DNA of 64,000 nt from positions 15,559,001 through 15,623,000 of the forward strand of contig BSBM01000600.1 of assembly GCA_027924585.1 (NCBI GenBank), written 5' to 3'. The translations under genes were made by a program, and so were the position numbers. Source of the stretch: Larix kaempferi. Lineage: Eukaryota; Streptophyta; Pinopsida; Pinales; Pinaceae. A model generated the notes under the pieces. It was given only the letters and a program-made list of their open reading frames with translations, searched no databases and was not told the origin of the DNA. This document shows positions 22,495 through 35,804 of the stretch, in pieces. The first letter of the stretch is position 1, and the number at the start of each line of letters is the position of its first letter.

Positions 22495-23800
22495 TAATGA
22501 ATGGACTAGAAAAACACTGTAAACTATAAAGCAATACAAACTAGCTCTAGATGGTGGTAGCTTATCTTTGAAAAGAGATGTGTCGTCTATGCTCATCCCT
22601 AAGAACTAAGTTACAATGAGGCCAAAAGGGTATTTTTAACATAAATCATAAATGAGAAAACCCCAAACATAAAAAAACCTAACCCCGGGAAATGAAACGC
22701 CAAAAGGTTTGTGGGCCCTGATGAGGTTAGTTGATACGTCAACTTCTCAGGGGCACAACCTTTGCATACGATCTTCGTTTGGGGATCTCAATATCCTGTT
22801 GGAAAGGCATGACCAAGAAGGAATCCATGTTATGGACCCGGAAAATTCCTTCGGTGATCACTTGGGTGCTAGCGTGGCAAAAAAACATCATATAGGGCCT
22901 CAAAACGACCCTGAAAGACTAGGACCCGAAAAAATGTAAAAACATTGCCAAGCTGGAAAACTGTGTCCTTGAGTCAGTGGACTAGGTGGGTGGCCACCGA
23001 TGTTCATATGGATCAGAATGTGAATATAACTTGAGAGGATATGATCCCAACTTCAAACTACTTCCAACTTATGACAAACTAGTTGAACCTGTCAAGTCCA
23101 AGGTTCTCACCCCCAACCCCCCAGTAACTCTTCCAGTGTGCATATGGGCGCCTATAACTTGTCGACATGGAATTTTTTTTCCCAATTTAGGTATGCTTCT
23201 ATATGTTGAGACATGCTCCGATAATAGTACTAGCATATTGGTCACATCACCCACATTCAATGAAAACACTTTTGTTCCAACAAAGTTTGTTATTGCATTA
23301 TATATCTCGTACACACCTTTCGAATCATATAATTCGCTCCCATTCATCCACCACTGAAAACCTTCATTGAACCTTGCTCCTCCTCATTGTGTCCTGCATT
23401 TGTTCCCCCCGTTTCCACTCCTTGTCCCTTCTTACAAACCCTAACCTAAGAGTTGAATGCTCCATCCCTTTTTTGAACATATAGTACTAGCAAGTGGAAG
23501 TTAATAATTTTATTTTTTCGAGTGCTTTTTTTTAAGAAAAATCATGAAACCCTCATTTGCTAAAACCAAGTGATACTCATAGAAATTTGAGCATGATATT
23601 TATTAATAAGCATAAATCTAAATGTTTTCTATCCAAAACTCCTCTATTAAATCATGACTACACATAGATAGAAAACATTAACATCGATACTCGTTAAGAA
23701 GGTTGAATACAATTATCATGCTACCTAGAATTTAACATAACATATCTTGCACCTTTTCAATACCATTTGAAAATGCAACGAACCACTGTAGGTATTGGCA
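22495..23800. other. No recognisable gene or element
   Basis: About 1.3 kb without a motif that I can assign on either strand. Short open frames (22709-22939 +, 22986-23357 +, 23347-23069 -) lack known domains. Confidence 0.4.
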
Positions 23801-26611
23801 ATCAACATCTTTTTTTTTCCAAGAAATAAATCATATATTTGATATTTCATAAGAGAAATCAAAATATAGACTGTCTGATAAAATAATAATGTGCATCTGC
23901 AGAATCAAAATTGAAATAACAAACTAATGATCCAAAAATAATAATCTTCTAGTTCTCTAGAAGAGTGCAAGAAAAATTAAAGCCCCTGAAGGAAACAAGT
24001 CATTCATAATCAGATATAATCAAATACCATTTTGAATCCTAACTTGAGATTCATATATAATATCCTCGCTTCTCATCTCTTTAATAACCAATACACATTC
24101 CCTTAAGGTGCGAACCTCCTTTGACAATGTGTCCACCTTATCATTAAATTCTCTATAGATGTGATCAAAGGAGATAACCTGGAACCACCTTCTCTATTCT
24201 TGAACCCTGGTAATCCATGGAATTAGCGCAAGATTGGAGATGCGACACCTGTTATCGCATCATTCCATAAGAATATTTGAATCGCTTATTACCTAAAGGT
24301 CTTGTAGTCCTTTATCCGCAACAAATCTTAATAGGATCTAGAGTGCAATGACTTTAACCCTATCATCCATTTCAAGACCCACTCCATATTTGAGCCTAAA
24401 ATGATAACCATGATTGATAGGCCCCGTCGAAATACCCCCACACTCGAGATGCATTAAATATCAGTTGCCTAATGATTCTATATTGATTTAAAATCTGCTA
24501 TTTTTTACTTTCCGTGAAGGCTACTTGGATCTTGTGACCCACCAACAGTATACTTCGTTGTTTGTCTTTGAATAATATTTTATTCTGCGTAAGCAATATC
24601 CTCCATATTACAAAGCATGACATATCTCAATATGCCCTCAAGGAGCAATCTCATTCCCAATCCTTAAAACACAACATAAATGAATCCTTCAACCACTAAC
24701 CAAGATAGTTTAGACTTTGCAATAACCTTCTTGGCAAATGAACATAGCACAAATATGTATTCCACTTATTCAACCTCGTTTTTGTACAAAATGCATCTAT
24801 TGTGAACTTGCCAATTTCTCTTTTGGCCATTATACCAAGTCAAAATTTTGTTTGCCATAAATAACTAACCAAAAATTATAATTTTAATAGGACACTCTAA
24901 TTGCCTAATAGTCTTCCACCACCATTTTTTATCCCTCTACTCTTCATCAGGTGAGAATCCCTCTTATCCCAATCTAGCTGTGAGTATACTCGAAGATTTG
25001 TTCCAAGACCATTTGATCTCATCATCATATTCATCGAGTATAATGGCACTATGAAGAAGGAGATTGATATAGCAACGCCATTCCTCCACCCATGGTCCCT
25101 ACAAAAGGAGATCCTTCACCATTTCCCATGACTGAAACCAAGACCCTTCAGTTCCTTGGATCACCACATCACATAGACTTGAGTACTTGTGAGAATATAA
25201 GAACTGTACCGATTCCACAGACAACTGGAATTTTCCTACGCACCCAATGCGTTGATCGAATCCCAACATAAACTTTTCTCTTTTCCTGACCATCTGGGCC
25301 ACCCATTTTCCTAATATCATAAAGGATTTAATAAAGCTCTTCCAACCATTCGATGCACCCTTATAAGATTTATGAGTCGATCTAATCCAGTCAACTGTGG
25401 ATGCCTCGTATAAATATTTATCCTTGATTATTTTACTCCAAAACCCATAAGAAAATAAAATTCATCATGCGATTTTTTCTCCCAAAGCCTTCCCAAACAA
25501 AAAACTGTTTTTTAATCCCCACCCTCCTTATTATTTTGCCTTGACAAGAGTGGACTTTATGACCAATGGAATGCCTCCAATTTCTTCCCTACATGTCCAA
25601 AGAAAGCTAAAACATTTCTTTCTCACTTTGTAAAGAATGCATTTCAGAATGTGCGCATTGACATCCAGTATACTGGTATGCTTTCCACAACCATTTTCAC
25701 TAGAACCAACCTTCCACCCCTTGACAACCAACGATTACACGAATATGTAATTTGAGTTTCAATTTTATTATAGATCCATAGCTAATCTGCACATCTAAAG
25801 TCATTAGGTTTGAGGTGAAAACCCAAATACTTCAAACCCTCATTTAACTGACTCGACGAAATAGAAAAAACTTGAGATATTTGAATTTTAGATTTTGGTT
25901 TGATAACATGAAAGAGAATTTGGGACTTCTGAAGGTTGACCTCCATCCCCATGTCTAAATAATAAATATCCATAATGCTTTTGAAATCCTTCCATTCCTT
26001 TATAGATCCTTCACCAAAGAGTAGCATGTCATCTATAAAGAGTAGATGTGAAAGCATAATATGATAACTAACTTTAATTCCCTCCACGGATCAATTTGAT
26101 TTTGATGCCTTCATTAACCAAGTTAGTCCTTACACAATGAGTAAGAATAAAAATGGTGACAACGAACAACGTTGTCGAAGTCCTCTAGAGGCCATAAAGA
26201 ATAGTGAGGGTGATCTATTGATTAAAAATGCAAATGAAGATGACAATTTACACCCCACTATCCAGTTAAAAGTGGGGAGGCTCATACCGATCTGAAGCAA
26301 CACCATTAGGAGGAACAACCAATTGACCTTGTTGAAAGATTTAGGGAGGTCTATCTTTAGCACCGCAATTGCCATCTTGTTAATTTTAATAGAGTGCATT
26401 CCTTCTTGTGCAACACCCATTGCATCATGGATCTGCCTTTTACTAATAAAAACAATATGTTCTTCGGAAATCACCTTAACCAACATCATCTTTATTCTAT
26501 TGGAAATTATCTTTGAGGAATTTTTAAATAGGAGATTACACAATGATATTGCACAAAAGTCCTTAGAGGATTGAGGGTCCTGCTTTTTTGGTATCAAAGC
26601 AAGAAATGTAC
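23800..26611 (-). pseudogene. Decayed LINE (non-LTR retrotransposon) ORF2
   Basis: Read on the minus strand. From 26624: YYSTFLALIPKKQDP (RT start), ISNRIKMMLVKVISEEHIVF, then KTQ-like RQIHDAMGVAQEG, VLKIDLPKSFNKVNW, and RGLRQRCSLSPFLFLLIV (the usual G-RQGDPLSP block). Then HLLFIDDMLLFGEGS with the FIDD catalytic box near 26040, and KSQILFHV. GGRLVLVKMVVESIPVYWMS (25735-25670) is the typical LINE RT C-terminal block. A zf-RVT-like segment (CILYKNEVE, VLCSFAKKV) lies near 24700-24840. Many stops and frameshifts. The 5' side is interrupted at 26612 by an LTR of family H; the 3' end is not sharp, perhaps at the T run near 23811. Confidence 0.82.
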
Positions 26612-27259
26612 TGTAATACCCCAATTTTGACCCTTAGGAAATATTGGCTTTCATGTAAATATTGTATACATGTAATGTATGTTTTCCTAGCGTGGAGCTC
26701 AAGGCCAAGGCCCCGCTAGTATATGTTCGGGTTTTATTTAAAATGGACAAGTATTTGATATGTTATTACCCATGTGCTATTAAGCCATGGGATATTGTAA
26801 ATTGATGTAAATATTTAATATTGAAATAAAATACCAAAACTGGCTATGGGAGCAACGAATGAGAAGGGGCCATGTGTATCCACTAGGGAGTGGTGAGGGG
26901 GCTAAGGGATTGAACCATAGGCTGCCATATGTCACCTTGAGAACCCATTTGACTTACCTTGCTGACATTTATTTATGTTGTAAGGAAGTGGTTGAGGAAT
27001 TCAGTCCATGGATTCAATGGAGCATGGGCAGCCCAGAAATTCGTATGGCAGAGTATGGACTCTGTTTTCTTGTACCACAAGCCACTCTACCTCAGGGATG
27101 TTGCTTCTTCCTCATCCCCATTCGATTGTGAAACTTACCAGTGTCGTGTCCACTATATGTCAGTTAATTCAAACTTAACATACAGAGTGCTAAACATAAA
27201 TTATCAACCCGAGGAAGTCTTTTATTTCAAAGCTATCGTGCAAAATATATGCAAGTACA
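26318..27259. repeat. 942-bp direct repeat, left copy
   Basis: This stretch (294 bp of LINE plus the first 648 bp of an H-family LTR) recurs at 35805-36746 with the same length and no net indel. The one mismatch I noticed is GATTC near 27010 against GCTTC near 36497. See the findings. Confidence 0.95.
26612..27259 (+). repeat. Partial LTR of family H (first 648 bp)
   Basis: It starts TGTAATACCCCAATTTTGACC and matches the first half of the complete LTR at 36099-37343. It is cut at 27259, where element I begins. Confidence 0.88.
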
Positions 27260-28589
27260 ATTTCTACCTGACATTGTTATCTATTGGTATGCAATCGAAA
27301 CTATTTGTAAACTAAGTCAAAACTGCTTGAAAAGAAATCAATACTCAAACCTATTCATAAATCAAACTGTAAATCGAATACACTTCAAATAAGATCTATT
27401 CCTATGAAACAAGATCTGATTACGTACATCTAAAGAATTGTTATCTAAAGAATTGTTATGTTGGCCAACGATTTACCAAATGAATTATCAACACAACGAT
27501 TATGACAGATCTAATGAATGAAAGCATACAACTATCATAAGCTTAATGAATGAAAGCATAAACAAAATAATAAGCAGATCTAAACAATAACACACTTACA
27601 ATTAACACTACCAGCATCTGCTCAGGGAAGAGGGCCCTTCCTCCACTGAGCAGATCTGGATCTCCACAATGAAAGTCTACAACTCCAGAATTAAGAAACT
27701 GCCAGCATGTATTATCATAATGGAAGAATTACAACAGATCTGGATCAAATCCTACATCATAACATTGTGTTCTCTCCTATCTTGCATCTTCTATCCTGCC
27801 TAATCTATCATGCTTAATCTCTATCAATCTATCCCCTATCAATCTCTTTTCTTAATGAGATTGATTACATATTTATACATAAAATTATCTCATGGAAATG
27901 AAGAACTGAGCCCCCAGCTTGTGATCTGCAACAGCTGGAACACGGCCGTAACTGTTGGCAACTTTGGAGCCGGCCGCAACACCAAATCTGGAAAATACCC
28001 TCTCGAAGAACCACCTGCATAGCACAAACCGTAGCTTGTTTGGGCGATTTCCTCGCGAGTCAGGTAAATGAGGATGTTACGCACAAAACCCATGTCTCAG
28101 ATTTTTGAGATTCGTTTCCATCTATCCGCAAATCAAGATGCGAATCAAGGTGTTCTTATGTGGCATGCGTTTTTTGTTAAGGCTGTAACAGCTGGCTATG
28201 AGCGTCCTGTACGTGACAACTCACTCCACAAACCATCATTAGTAAAATTATGCATAATAGTCTTTTAATTCATCAAAGATAAAAGAAAATAATCATTATT
28301 AACCACTTAAAACATCAATGGAAGTAGCAGGCTGTTCAACGCGCAGCTACAACAAATGAATGAAAAATGGAATGATAAATGAGAAATAATGGTAAGAAAA
28401 TGGATGAAAGGTATGTCGGTAAGTGATGAAAAATGGACAATTCCAGGGCCCAACATCTCCCCCAAACTGAACTTGTTGCATGTCCTCATGCAACCCAATA
28501 CCCGTGTAGCATCCAACTTGAAAAAAAAACTCATTCACTTGTTCTTTTATTTTACCATTTGCACAGCTGCAGCTAGAAGAAATAGAGAG

Positions 28590-29580
28590 TTTAACACAAA
28601 TTGGCAGAGTCACTTAGCGAAGGATTTAGCAGAAAATTTGGCGGATTCACAGCTCTTTAGTAGAAATTTGGCAAAGTCACAGCTTATTTTAGCAGAGAAT
28701 TTGGCGAAGGTTTTAGCGAAGATTTTGGCGGAACAGCGCTAAATGTAGCGGCAAATTTGGCGGAGTCAGCTTATTTTAGCAGAGAAGTTGGCGAAGGTTT
28801 TAGCGGTGAATTTGGCGGAACAGCGCTAAATGTAGCGGAACAGCGCTAAATGTAGCGGCAAATTTGGCAGAGTCAGCTTATTTTAGCAGAGAAGTTGGCG
28901 AAGGTTTTAGCGGCAAATTTGGCGGAACATCGCTAAATTTAGCGGCAAATTTGGTGGACTTGCAGCTGTCGGAAAAGATGTCGCAGCCGCCGGAAAGATG
29001 TCGCAGCTGCCGGAAAATGGGCAGCTGCCGGAAAGCGGTCGCCGGAAAATGAGGTGGCGGCTGCGGGAAAAAGATGTTGCAGCTTCCGATGTTGCAGCCG
29101 CCGAAGTCGCAGCCACCTATGTTGCAGCCGCCGATGTCGCAGCCGCTAATGTCGCAGCCACCGATGTTGCAGCCGCTAATGTCGCAGCCACCTATGTTGC
29201 AGCCGCCGATGTCGCAGCCGCTAATGTCGCAGCCACCGATGTTGCAGCCGCTAATGTCGCAGCCACCTATGTTGCAGCCGCCGATGTCGCAGCCACCGAT
29301 GTTGCAGCTACCTATGTTGCAGCCGCCGATGTCGCAGCCACCGATGTTGCAGCTACCAGAAAAAAAATCGACGGCAAGCGGGAAAAGGAATTTTGCGGCA
29401 GATAGGGAAAAGGATAATGTGGTTGCCGGAAAAGGATATGCAGCTGGCGGAAAATATGTTGCAGCTGCCGAAAAATGGGCAGCTAATTTTAGCAGAGAAA
29501 TTGGCGAAGGTTTTAGCGGCAAATTTGGCGGAATAGCGCTAAATTTAGCGGCAAATTTGGTGGACTTGCAGCTGTCGAAA
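28590..29580. repeat. Nested arrays: about 90-bp units enclosing a 15-bp array
   Basis: Units with TTAGCAGAGAA, TTGGCGAAGGTTTTAGCG and GGCGGAACAGCGCTAAAT occur three to four times at 28620-28960 and once more at 29487-29575. Between them, at 29074-29358, lies a 15-bp array (ATGTTGCAGCCGCCG and variants, about 19 units). The 15-bp period is a multiple of three and free of stops, which gives chance open frames on both strands (up to 214 codons). Confidence 0.88.
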
Positions 29581-29639
29581 AACGGGAAACGGCAATATTT
29601 TACGGCGTTTTAGTCTTTTTGAACGGGAAACTTCTAAAG

Positions 29640-30240
29640 CCATTTTCTCCCAAACGACGAACTGGGTTGGGCTGAAATTTTGCAGGCAAGTAGCTACCAC
29701 TCTAATGCATCTCCACGCCAAAAATTAGACAAACCCATATCACGGATCTCGAGAAAAATGTGAATTAGCTGTAGGTGATGATGGCCATTTTCTCAAAAAC
29801 CGTGCACTGGATTGAGCTGAAACTTGCCACGGTTGTTCTTCATGATGTTATGCATCCCCTGTCCAAATTTCATGAGTATCCAACTTACCAATTGAAAGAT
29901 ATGCCCAAATCAAATTCTGCATTTTTGAACATGAATAAAAATGTATTGCAGCTGATCTTCCAGAGCCAATATTTCAAAAACTACAAACTGGGTTGGGCTG
30001 AAAATTTTCAAGCAGGTAAATACCATTATAGTGCATCTTCTCACCAAAAATTAGATGAACCCACATCACAGATTTCGAGAAAAATGCGAATTGGCTGTAG
30101 GTGATAATGGTCATTTTCTCGAAACCCGTGCACTGGATTGAGCTGAAACTTGCCACAGTTGTTCATCATGCTGTTATGCATTCCCTGTCCAAATTTCATG
30201 AGGATCCAATTCGTGGTTTGTGAGATATGCTCAATTCAAA
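29640..30240. repeat. About 330-bp tandem duplication in element I
   Basis: The blocks ACTGGGTTGGGCTGAAA, AAAAATTAGA.AAACCCA and GTGCACTGGATTGAGCTGAA recur about 327-333 bases apart, in two diverged units. Confidence 0.8.
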
Positions 30241-30855
30241 TTAGGCATTTTATGTGAAGAACAATATGCATCAAATTATGAATGTGAATGAAAAAGCAAC
30301 AAACATAGTAGCTCCTCCCCCAAACTGAATAATTTTTCATGTCCTCATGGAAAGTAGGAGTTTGTTTCTTAGTTGGAAAGTAGCCATCTCCCCCAAACTT
30401 AACATATGCAGCATTCAATGATTCTCAAATTCTCACAAACATTTCACTTGTAACAGCTGCCCATTGCTCCATGGAGAAGAATAAATGCATATATCAAATT
30501 TTTATGGCTCTCAATCACTCAACAATACTCATGCATATAACTTTTGTGATAGCACCAAACATAATTCAAATCAGCTCATGGTATCCAAATGCCAATTTTA
30601 CCATGTAATTAAGATGAAGTAACAAAGATGTGGCTGCCCCAAGACAAAATATGGAAATTCCACTGAGTTTTGTAGCCCTCCAACCTTCATGTGGAGAAAT
30701 GAATGTCATAAAATTGTCTCATCTTTTACCTTTGAAATGCATCCTCTGTTGCAGGTTCTTGTGTCCAACCTATCCTTCTCCTTCAAGATGTGTATCAGCT
30801 GCTTTATTTCTCCTCATTATTTTTTTATGGCAACAGAGCACCGTTCCTTACTACT

Positions 30856-30990
30856 GATTCTTGTGTGGCAGCAGCAAGACTTCTTTTCTTACTGCCGGTT
30901 CTTGTGTGGCAGCAACAAGACTTCTTTTCTTACTGCTGGTTCTTGTGTGACAGCAACAAGACTTCTTATTGTTGCTTCTTGTGTGACAAC
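30856..30990. repeat. 41-bp tandem repeat (about 3 copies)
   Basis: TTCTTGTGTGGCAGCAACAA starts at 30858, 30899 and 30940 with small changes, a strict 41-bp period, and a partial unit follows. Confidence 0.85.
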
Positions 30991-32519
30991 ATAAGGTATT
31001 CCTTTTTTTCATGCTTGGTCAGTTGGGTTGGTGAGATGTTGGATTGGAATTTGAAGTGGATGTGCATGGATAATGAAGTGTTAGAACTGAGTGGGAAATG
31101 ATGGGAATGGATGGACATAAAAGGCTATTTAGAAAATGGAAATGGCTAATGCTTAGTGGTTCTTCATGACATTTCCCCAAATCTTTAATAAATCAAAAAC
31201 TCATGCTATTTTACCTCAAGTTTTACCTCCATAGAAGCCTTGGTTGACATGAATGGACTGGTGTATGCTGGAGCTATGTAGGCTGATCTGATGCTGAGAC
31301 ATATGTATATGAGAGCTGGAACTGGATGAGACTGAATTTGATCCATGATGTTGTGCTGGTTGCCTGTAAGACTAACTGCTGAGACAATTGATGAGGAAAA
31401 ATTCTACCATAGAAGCAGAAAGCCCTTTCTCTTATTCTGCAAATCAACTGCAAAACTACTGAACAAATGATGCTGCAAGTCATTGTTGAAACCATTAGAT
31501 CACATAATCTTCAGCTGCTACAAACCCGAGGTACAATTCTTACCATGCGAATGAATGTGCTGAAGTCGAGCATGGAAAGAAATCATTGGATTACCGGCCA
31601 TTAATGTATGCCGTTAACCAATGTGAAGAAACTCACCTTTGATGACAATGAGCTCTAAAGTACCTTAGTGCATCTTGACAGGTACGAATGGATGTGCTGG
31701 AGTCGAGTCACCTGCAAGATTTGTCAATCAAGAGGCATTGATGAATCCCCATGATTAACAACAAGGAAATCTGCCATTGATTCATGCAGATACCAGGGCA
31801 CTATAAAAACTCTAATCTTGATCCCAGATGATGTGTCGGAGTCGATGGGACAAGACCATTGGAAGGTGGACCTTAATGCATTCCACATCATCCAATACGA
31901 GTACAAAATAAATGATTGTGAAGAATCATAGTGAAAAATAGGACCAACATGAAACTCAGAAGCGGAAAGTATATGTGAAGTCATGATGTAGTAGTGATGG
32001 GAAATAAAATGGTTATGGTGACTACATAAGCAGTGGAAAATGGGACTTCGACATAAGTGGATTTTGGGGGTTTTGAAATGAGGAGGGTGAATGAATCTAC
32101 CATAGGGAAATTGGCTTCTTGAAGGGTTTCTTTCAACAACAAGTGGGATGACAGGTGTCTAAAAAAAAATTCTTGGGATGTTGCAATGAGACTTGACTTT
32201 CGGAAACATTGGACTCTGTATGGTTTGCACATTAATCTTTCCAATTTTTTTATGTGCTCAATCCATTTGCAGATTGATAAAAAGTCTTCAAGAGTCACTC
32301 GTGCATGCATTGACCTTCTTCCAAGGACCTGCAAAACCTAGCATTTGCCTGCAATAAAACATGAGATGATGGAAGAAGAGAGATGATTGGTCTCTCTTCA
32401 CCCAACACTTATGCAAAAAAACAACAAGCAATTACTCATAAAACAAATCCAAATAAAAATGAACAATGCAAAATCCATTTTATACCTACAGGAGAGCAAT
32501 GTCCATCTAGACTCACCAA

Positions 32520-33250
32520 CGGTATTCTGATCATAGCTTCTTCGTTCCTTGTCCAAATTGAGTGATTCCAAAGCCAAATGAAAGTAAATTCACAGGTCTA
32601 TTTCCATTAGAAACAGGTTTTTAAAATTCTATGCAATGATCTTCCAAATCGTTCATTAACAGCCTGCATGAGAAGGTGTCTTTTCGAATTCTGGACTAGA
32701 CCAACAGTCACGATTTTAGGCTTAACTTTTTCGTTTGATAACGGATTGATGTGATTCCAATTGGAGATGGAAGTAGATTCATGTAGGTATCTCCATTAGA
32801 AACAGGTTTTGAATCCAACAAGAATTGATGGGTCAAATAAGCCAATGAACAGTCTAGAAAATAGAGTTTTAGGAATGCAGATTTGGGACAGGCAGTCGGT
32901 ATTTTGGTCATAAAATTTGCGTACGACATCGGAATGGAGTGATTCAAATTGCATTGTAAGCTAGATTCATAGGGGAATATACCAATAAAACAGGTTTACA
33001 AAATATGTCCAATAAGGCATCCAAAAATTGACTGTCCCATCTCTGTTCCTAAGCTGCCAGCTTGACACCCTGTTAGTATTTTGGCCATAAAATTTTCGTT
33101 TGACACCCAATCGTAAAAATTCAAATTGTTTTGGAAACTAGATTCAAATTGCTACTTGGGATATAAACAGGTTTTAAAAATAAGTTCAATAGGTGTCCCA
33201 AAAATGGACTGTCCCGTCTATGTTTCAGTAAAATTTTCAAGCCAAAATGT
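32520..33250. repeat. About 185-bp degenerate tandem repeat (4 units)
   Basis: Units start near 32520, 32706, 32896 and 33072. They share GGTATTTTGGTCATAAAATT, TCGTTTGA, an AGATTCA..AG block and AAACAGGTTTT. They are strongly diverged, so the array is old. Confidence 0.75.
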
Positions 33251-34041
33251 CACAAAAATCCAATAAATTAAATTTAACCCCCAAAAATTGATCAAAATAG
33301 GTGTGAATGATTTTAATGATGTAAATTTAAATATAATACACATCCATACCAAAAATTTCAAGCATTGAGCACCTAGATTGACTTACACAGTTTGTTGCAG
33401 CCACAGCTGCAACTCTTAAAAAATGACATAATGTTGAAATAAAGCATGTGAATTTTTATAGAAAATAAAAAACTAAAGACATATCATGATGTGCAACACC
33501 CACGTATCTCAAACTCATTAATTTTTACCTGTAGCACAGTCACAGCTGGGTGTTGCATCTCCTTGTCACAGGCAATGTTGCAGCTCACTGTTGTAGCTGC
33601 GAGTAATCACAGCTGAGAGTAATCACTCACGGTTGGGTTGTTGCAGCTAACAACTTTATGTCAAATTTCAAGCTTGAAGGGTTCCATAATCATGGGCTCA
33701 TTTTCCTGTGGATCCTTCATTCACTTTCTCGAATTACTGTAATTTTGTTTTCATGATATTTTTATTTTTATTTGTAACAAATAGAAACAAATTGAAATTA
33801 GGAAATTGATGACAAAAAGGAATTGAGCATTTTTGTTCAAATAGTCAACAATTCCAAAGCATTCATGAAAACATCTCATACCCATTCCTCATACTTCTAC
33901 TTTCTGATCTTCCAGATCGCAACAAGGCGCAGGAAGAGAGCATACTTATTCAAAAATAAAAACTTAAAAAAAACAAAAGCATGGTTTTATTATGTTATTC
34001 TACCCTACCCTATTCTACTTGGAAAAAGAAAAAAAAATTGT

Positions 34042-35784
34042 TCAAGTGTATGCATATTTCCAATGGAGCCATTTTCGAAAAAGTGACTCAAGTATGCTCA
34101 TACTCCTAATAGAAAAATATAACTTTATGAATTCTAGGATATGAGAGATCAACTTCCCTTCAAATGATGGTGCCAAGAATTGGTGAAGTATGAAATGATG
34201 CTGCAGACCGATGACAGATTGAAACCAAGCTTCAATGTAGTCTTTGTTCCCTTGATTGCTCATGGATGTTACACCATGAAGATCCTTATTAAATTGATCT
34301 TCCTCAATGCATAAGATTTCCGGATCTAATGATGTGAATGATGCTTTTGGTTCCAATGGTTGTTCTCCATCAAATATTACGTGTTTATTGTTGATCTTGT
34401 CTGCTTGCTTATGAGGACTAGAAGAAACTCCATCTGCAAAACTTGGATCTAAAACATGTTCAGGCCTCGTATGGATTTGCTGCAACAACGCACAGCCTTT
34501 TTGCAGCGGTGTAGATGAGGTAGAATAAGAGGGAAGTGTAGAAACATTTTGCAGTTCAACACTGTAAGCATACTGTACTGCTTTATTATGGTTAGGGTGG
34601 AGGGTGGATTGGACAGGAAATTGTGTTGGATACCAAGGAGTTTGATGAGAAGATAGATGTGGCTGATGTAGATGATTAATTTGTGAAGTTGATATTGAAG
34701 GACCAACTTATGTTGCAGCATGAGGAAGAGTGGCCATATGATCATAGGATGGGGCATTCCAACTTTGTGGATAAGGTAAGTAAGAGTTAAATTGAGGCTG
34801 CAACAACTGCCATGGTGGAAGAGTATTCAATGATTGAGTATGAGAGTAAGAAAATGGAGGGATAGAATTTCGAACCATAGATGTAGGCCATGGTTGACAT
34901 GACTGTTGCAACAAGTTGGCTGCGACTCCCAGATCTCTATGATATGTTTCTTTCATCTTTGGTAAGGAGGGACAATGATCTGTGGAGTGATTCAAGTCAC
35001 ATATACCACAACTTTCAAGACTATCCAAAGGGAAATCCCTTGCTTCTCTTATCTCCTCTTGCTTTTCTTTATCCTGCAAAACACCCAATTGTAAATCAGC
35101 TTTAAAAATGTCAAATAAATTGTTGATTTCAGTTCGTAAAACTCTTGTTTTTGCAGCAGATTTCAAAAATAGAGATAAAAGTTCCTTAGAATTCGTACCA
35201 GTCTTGAAGTTTCCTCTTGAATACCTTCTACATAACTCACAAATATCATCATATGCTAACTGAAATACATTACCTGTTCCGATCAGATTTAATATTTCTA
35301 AACATTCAGCTTGGATTCCCTTGAGTAGAAGTGTTTTTAAGATCTCCTTCCCTAGTTTCCTCTGTTTGGATCTTTGGAGATTATATTGAAATCGTTCTAT
35401 GTATTCCTCCAGACTCTCTTCTTCTCCTTGCGTCATTTCGAAGATGTCTTCATTGACCCTGCAATAATCTTGGTACCTTTTCAAGAACACATGTTTCATG
35501 TCTTCCCAAGTTTGTATACAATTCCCACCGAGGCTCATGAACCATCGAAGGGCTGTTCCTTTTAGAGTAAGGGGAAATACATTCAACTTTTGATCATTAG
35601 CACAATAACCATATCCTCTACAAAGTACTTCAAATTGAAATAAAAATACATCAGGGTCTTCGTTTTCCAAACCGTGAAAATTTAGTAGAACATGTGGGGG
35701 AATTCTTTTTGTTGGTGCCACTTCGCTCGAATCTCTGATGGGAAATTCGAAGGTAACAACTTCTCCATTTTTTTCACCTGCCAT
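34042..35784 (-). pseudogene. Element I gag with a C-terminal extension, one in-frame stop
   Basis: A single minus-strand frame of 581 codons starts MAGEKNGEVVTFEFPIRD and is broken only by a TAA at 34708-34710. Residues about 25-170 form a Retrotrans_gag-type domain: RIPPHVLLNFHGLENEDPDV, LFQFEVLCRGYGY, FPLTLKGTALRWFMSLGG, WEDMKHVFLKRYQDY, EESLEEYIERFQYNL. Near residue 260 CGICDLNHSTDHCPSL is a variant zinc knuckle. Then comes a Pro/Gln/Ser-rich stretch. After the stop the frame continues 222 codons with no known domain and ends KWLHWKYAYT. No protease or RT follows. The ATG lies only 20 bases from the 942-bp repeat edge, so the whole 5' leader is missing. Confidence 0.8.
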
Positions 35785-35804
35785 CTCTTCATTAGATTTT
35801 TTTC

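Larger units (their letters stand above)
27260..35804 (-). mobile_element. Element I: 8.5-kb block with a gag gene but no pol
   Basis: A minus-strand gag (35784-34042) sits at the right end. Leftward are 6.7 kb without pol, with minisatellites at 28590-29580, 29640-30240, 30856-30990 and 32520-33250. CTCCCCCAAACT motifs at 28457, 30317 and 30391 (minus AGTTTGGGGGAG) resemble the purine-rich stretch found after pol in plant gypsy elements. No LTR of its own is seen at either edge; both edges join the 942-bp repeat. I infer a piece of a gag-only, TR-GAG-like nonautonomous gypsy element. The stretches 27260-28580, 30430-30850, 31000-32510 and 33260-34040 hold nothing I can name. Confidence 0.6.

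Noticed and set aside
28878-29613. Open frames of 135-214 codons with PMLQP or GGCDI repeats
   Set aside because: The 15-bp period is a multiple of three and lacks stops on both strands; frames are unavoidable and no start context or domain supports a protein.
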